In this document: positions 61,273 through 64,000 of the stretch, in pieces
Position numbering within the stretch: position 1 is the stretch's first letter
Layout: every line of letters begins with the position of its first letter
NCBI RefSeq assembly: GCF_016820535.1
Contig: NZ_JADHDY010000002.1
Span: 62,001 to 126,000 of the forward strand
From: Sporosarcina beigongshangi
Lineage (GTDB): Bacteria; Actinomycetota; Actinomycetes; Actinomycetales; Micrococcaceae
Length of the DNA: 64,000 nt
Reading direction: 5' to 3'
The notes under the pieces: generated by a model
The model's database searches: none
What the model saw: the letters and a program-made list of their open reading frames with translations, nothing else
What the model was told of the DNA's origin: nothing
Made by a program: the position numbers and the translations under genes

Positions 61273-61350
61273 CGCCGCATCACATAAACGCCCCTATTCC
61301 CCCACCCGGCATCAGACAATGACCTATTTTGCCCGACGCTGCATCACCAA
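61273..61350. repeat. Three-copy 32-nt array that runs into the next gene
   Basis: CGCCGCATCACATAA (61273), CCCGGCATCAGACAA (61305) and CGCTGCATCACCAA (61337) start exactly 32 nt apart. The third copy lies within the reverse-strand gene ending at 61324 and encodes part of its C-terminal LVMQRRAK. Confidence 0.85.
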
Positions 61351-61860
61351 CGGCCAGGCCATGGTCAGCGCACCGACCGCAAGCAGGACCAGGGATTCAC
61401 CGGGGAAGTCGAAGATGCGCAGCAGGATGGACGCGGCGAGGTAGGGCAGGGCCGCCCACATCAGCGGGGCGAACTTCAAGCGGCTGCCCCACGCCAGCAG
61501 CATGAGTGCAAAGTAGAGGCTCAGTTCAAAGCGTGCGGACCATTCGACCAGGAAGAATGCGGCAGCAACAATGGCGAGCACACCGGCGGCGGAGACCGTC
61601 TGGCGCCGTGCCTCGGACTTTTCCGTAAACTTCATCGAGAGCCACAGCAGCACGGCGCAGACTGCCGGGACCAGCGGGGCCAGCATGAAGACGGTGGACC
61701 CGACATTGGCTGGGTCGTTGGAACCCAGCAGGATCATCACCCCGGACAGAATCGCGCCGAGTCCGGCCGCCAGGAACACCCGCCCGTTTACCAGGGGTGC
61801 CTCCTGCACTGCGATCGCGGATTGGTCGGGGAGGGGCTGGAGTGCGGAGGAATGGGTCAT
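61324..61860 (-). CDS. Five-span membrane protein, function unknown
   Basis: The protein has 178 residues. Five hydrophobic segments are visible (about 26-44, 55-74, 90-110, 112-135, 150-172), with a soluble 25-residue start. The C-terminal residues are encoded by a copy of the intergenic repeat, so the stop may have been set by repeat insertion. No family is recognised. Its place at the end of the lipid cluster may be coincidence. Confidence 0.65.
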   Translation of the reverse strand: MTHSSALQPLPDQSAIAVQEAPLVNGRVFLAAGLGAILSGVMILLGSNDPANVGSTVFMLAPLVPAVCAVLLWLSMKFTEKSEARRQTVSAAGVLAIVAAAFFLVEWSARFELSLYFALMLLAWGSRLKFAPLMWAALPYLAASILLRIFDFPGESLVLLAVGALTMAWPLVMQRRAK

Positions 61861-61989
61861 GGGTCAATTCTCGCCGCTTTCCCGGGAGTTGTTCACCACC
61901 GGTCCGACCAGGGTGCCGATTCCAGGCCCAAGCCGGGCAAACGTCCCACCGGTCCACCTGTATTTCACCGGTGCCGTCGGGAAAGGGGC

Positions 61990-63381
61990 CTAGGCCCGGG
62001 AACCATTCAGCAGATCACCGGATTTCTCTCCCGCAGCAGCCGGCACCCGGGGCCGCCTTGCCCACAACCTTGAACTGCGCGCGGAGAGTGCCAGCAGCAC
62101 CAGAATGTCCAGTGGCAGCCCCAACAGGTCGCTGCCGAAGGGGACGGGTCTCCCCGTGAAGTAGCCGATCGCGGCCGTGACCACCAGCAGGGCCGTGTAT
62201 GCCAGGGCTGCGATCCGCGCCCAGTTGCTGCCCCTGAACACCAAGATTGCCAGCAGGTAGCAGAGGCCCGCACCGAGCACGGACGCGCCGACGATGGCAA
62301 CCAGAACCAGGTTCAGCCACCACGTTTCCTCAACTGATGCAGTGCCCGCCGCCTCCTCGGCAATGTGGCGCCAGTCCCGCACCATCGCAATCGTTGTCAG
62401 CGTGCTCATCACCCCGCCCACGAGCATCAAGGCCACCCCGAGGGTGGTGGAGAGGGGGCGGTGCTGCGCCCTGGCAATGCGGCGAGCTTCCAGGTTCGGC
62501 CCCAGCGGGTGGCCTCCGGCCGGGATCCGCACCTTGGAAAGGTCGACGACGGGCAGGTCGCCGTCGGTCTTGATGGTGTCGCCGCCGCCGTTGCGCGAGT
62601 GGTAGCCGGAGGAAAAGTCCTTGATCACGCGGACCTCGACCTCAGCGCCGCCGTCCTCCAGCGTTTTGACGATGTGGTCTCGTTCAACGTCGGTGTCGGC
62701 GTCGATCTTGTGCGTCACCTGCAGGGTAAACAGGGAGAAACCCACTGACTTGTCGAACGTGCCGCCGCCCATCCAGTCGGCCCTGTGGCCGCCAGGCAGC
62801 AACCACCCGTCCGGGCAGCGCCAGAACCTCACGTGGTGGCGTTTGGCGGGGTTCCCTTCCACCTCCTGTTGGTAGGCCAGGTCCTGCTGGTGGCCGAACA
62901 GGAAAAGCGGGCTCACGGGTGCTTCGTCGTAGCTCCGTTTCAGGCAGGTGGAGGTGATGATGCGCCAGCTGCTGCCCAGTGTGACCTCGTCGGCACGTAT
63001 CCACCCGGACCGGGTCATGGCCTCGTGCAACTGCGCTTCGGTGCCCATGACGGCAAGGTTGATGGGGTCGCCCAGCAAACCGTCGCTCGTCCTGGCCCGG
63101 CCTATGAAGTAGTTCGGAACGTAGATCTCCGTCAGGATCTTGTGGAGCCGCGGCAGGACGAGGTAAGCCAGCAGCAGCCAGAAAAGGAGAGCGAAAGGGG
63201 CCAGCCGCCAGCCCCACCTGAAGTCTTCTGAGAACAGGCGCCAGGCCAGCCAGATGGCTGCGAGTCCGCTCAACGCAAAGGCCAGGTTGTCCACCACCGC
63301 ATTCAGGGAGACCCTGCGCGCATGCCACTTGCTGTCCCCGGCCTGCGGGTCCTGCCGTGCCTGTGGTGGGTGGGCCGCCAT
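61990..63381 (-). CDS. LssY C-terminal domain membrane protein
   Basis: The protein has 463 residues: two N-terminal membrane helices (about 34-48 and 57-75), a soluble domain at about 95-240 and three to four further helices from about 315. The soluble part matches the LssY_C pattern: YFIGRARTSDGLLGDPINLAVMG, then LHEAMTRSGWIRADE, GHQQDLAYQQE, HHVRFWRC and SVGFSLFTLQVTHKIDADTDVERDHI, read as separate blocks. The domain is found in lipid-related membrane proteins but its activity is unknown. Confidence 0.78.
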   Translation of the reverse strand: MAAHPPQARQDPQAGDSKWHARRVSLNAVVDNLAFALSGLAAIWLAWRLFSEDFRWGWRLAPFALLFWLLLAYLVLPRLHKILTEIYVPNYFIGRARTSDGLLGDPINLAVMGTEAQLHEAMTRSGWIRADEVTLGSSWRIITSTCLKRSYDEAPVSPLFLFGHQQDLAYQQEVEGNPAKRHHVRFWRCPDGWLLPGGHRADWMGGGTFDKSVGFSLFTLQVTHKIDADTDVERDHIVKTLEDGGAEVEVRVIKDFSSGYHSRNGGGDTIKTDGDLPVVDLSKVRIPAGGHPLGPNLEARRIARAQHRPLSTTLGVALMLVGGVMSTLTTIAMVRDWRHIAEEAAGTASVEETWWLNLVLVAIVGASVLGAGLCYLLAILVFRGSNWARIAALAYTALLVVTAAIGYFTGRPVPFGSDLLGLPLDILVLLALSARSSRLWARRPRVPAAAGEKSGDLLNGSRA

Positions 63382-63474
63382 AGGGCCATCCTAGACCCGG
63401 GACGGCGGACCGGCCGGGCCACAGCGGGAGCCGGCCCGTCCGCCGTCGGGCATCAGGGGAGGAGCCCAAACAAC

Positions 63475-64000
63475 TTAGTTGAGCACGCGGGTGCCCTCCG
63501 GCAGCGCGCCGTTGTCCATGACAGCCAGGGCAGCGTCGGCCAGCGCGGTCAATGCCACGCGCTGCATCCACGGGCCGTAGGAAATCCGGGCCACACCCAG
63601 CTCCTGCAGCCTGGCCGGCGGCAGCGAACCCGGCACGTTGATGACGGACACCAGGCCCGGCCCCACCCCGGCCACCAGCGACTTGACCGTGTGCTCGTCC
63701 AGCTTGCCCGGGAAGAACACGCACGCGGCGCCCACCTCAAGGTAGGCCCGGCCGCGCTCAATGGCGGACTCCAGCACCTCGCCCGGGTCCCGGTCGCCGG
63801 CCAGCAGGAACGCATCGGTGCGCGCGTTCAGGACAAAGTCGATGCCCTCGGCTGCTCCGGCGTCGGCGGCCTGCTTCATGCGCGCCACCGACTGTGCCAG
63901 CGGAAGCATCTGGTCCTCGATGTTGGCGCCCACAATGCCCACGCCCACGGCCCGGCGGACGGTCTCCCCGGGATTGCCATAGCCGCGCTCCAGGTCCGCA
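63475..64000 (-). CDS. Isocitrate lyase/PEP mutase family protein (C-terminal part)
   Basis: The frame is open from the window edge to the stop at 63475 (about 175 residues). It starts ADLERGYGNPGETVRRAVG and continues GANIEDQ, the metal-binding block of the isocitrate lyase/PEP mutase superfamily, then NARTDAFLLAG, a typical active-site strand, and SLPPARLQELGVARISYGP near the end. It is probably an oxaloacetate- or methylisocitrate-lyase-like enzyme. The catalytic loop with KxCG lies outside the window, so the reaction cannot be fixed. Confidence 0.82.
   Translation of the reverse strand, partial: ADLERGYGNPGETVRRAVGVGIVGANIEDQMLPLAQSVARMKQAADAGAAEGIDFVLNARTDAFLLAGDRDPGEVLESAIERGRAYLEVGAACVFFPGKLDEHTVKSLVAGVGPGLVSVINVPGSLPPARLQELGVARISYGPWMQRVALTALADAALAVMDNGALPEGTRVLN

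Overview
The window is GC-rich chromosomal DNA from an actinobacterium of the Micrococcaceae, most likely Arthrobacter or a close relative. The grounds are strong third-position GC bias, frequent GTG starts and 4-nt ATGA/GTGA gene overlaps, a menaquinone menB-menE-menA block, an actinobacterial SecA2, a mycobacterial-type MenB, an LAXTG-anchored surface protein, and a paa cluster with its own TetR regulator. I see no rRNA, tRNA, insertion sequence, phage gene or CRISPR array.

Layout. 1-1569 is the 5' part of a reverse-strand gene that looks like a catalytically degenerate N-6 DNA methylase. It is followed by an intergenic cluster of DnaA-box-like 9-mers and an 18-bp palindrome. 1898-4200 holds four small forward genes, three of them for proline-rich single- or double-span membrane proteins. 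4291-8088 is a large secreted GH29 alpha-L-fucosidase. 8467-12431 has small membrane proteins and menA/menE/menB. 12650-15491 carries a decayed and an intact copy of a choice-of-anchor A surface protein. 15599-24000 is a mixed housekeeping stretch: VOC protein, DoxX, GNAT, tyrosine phosphatase, cyclophilin, SecA2, DHFR-like protein and M50 peptidase. 24314-29438 has an epimerase, an ABC-F protein, an SGNH hydrolase and a RIO1 kinase. 29714-35054 has a secreted GH3 enzyme with a repeat domain, then pta-ackA. 35195-41195 has a transporter/PLP-lyase pair, a GNAT and oligopeptidase B.

41725-55376 is an essentially complete phenylacetate catabolic locus: paaJ-F-H-Z forward, paaI-K-R reverse, and paaABCDE-G forward. 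Two copies of an identical 19-nt operator-like sequence lie at the promoters of the forward units, and the second also serves paaI. This implies one PaaR regulon. PaaK activates phenylacetate, PaaABCDE epoxidises the CoA ester, PaaG isomerises it to oxepin-CoA, PaaZ opens and oxidises the ring, and PaaF, PaaH and PaaJ complete a beta-oxidation-like route to acetyl-CoA and succinyl-CoA.

55537-61259 is a divergent cluster: an SDR and an alkyl-DHAP-synthase-like flavoprotein on one side, a TetR regulator, GlpD and a lipid kinase on the other. The set is chemically coherent for ether- or glycerolipid metabolism and is the best candidate for an undescribed pathway. The window ends with membrane proteins and a partial isocitrate lyase/PEP mutase family gene.

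The most unusual non-coding signal is a set of intergenic tandem repeats of strictly fixed period. A 32-nt family carrying a GCATCAGATAA-like motif occurs at 35.1, 38.9, 55.4 and 61.3 kb, with a CTCTATCA variant at 25.4 kb. A 41-nt family occurs at 22.1 and probably 41.6 kb. All lie between genes, several form long hairpins, and one array runs into the end of a gene. I do not know a published name for them.
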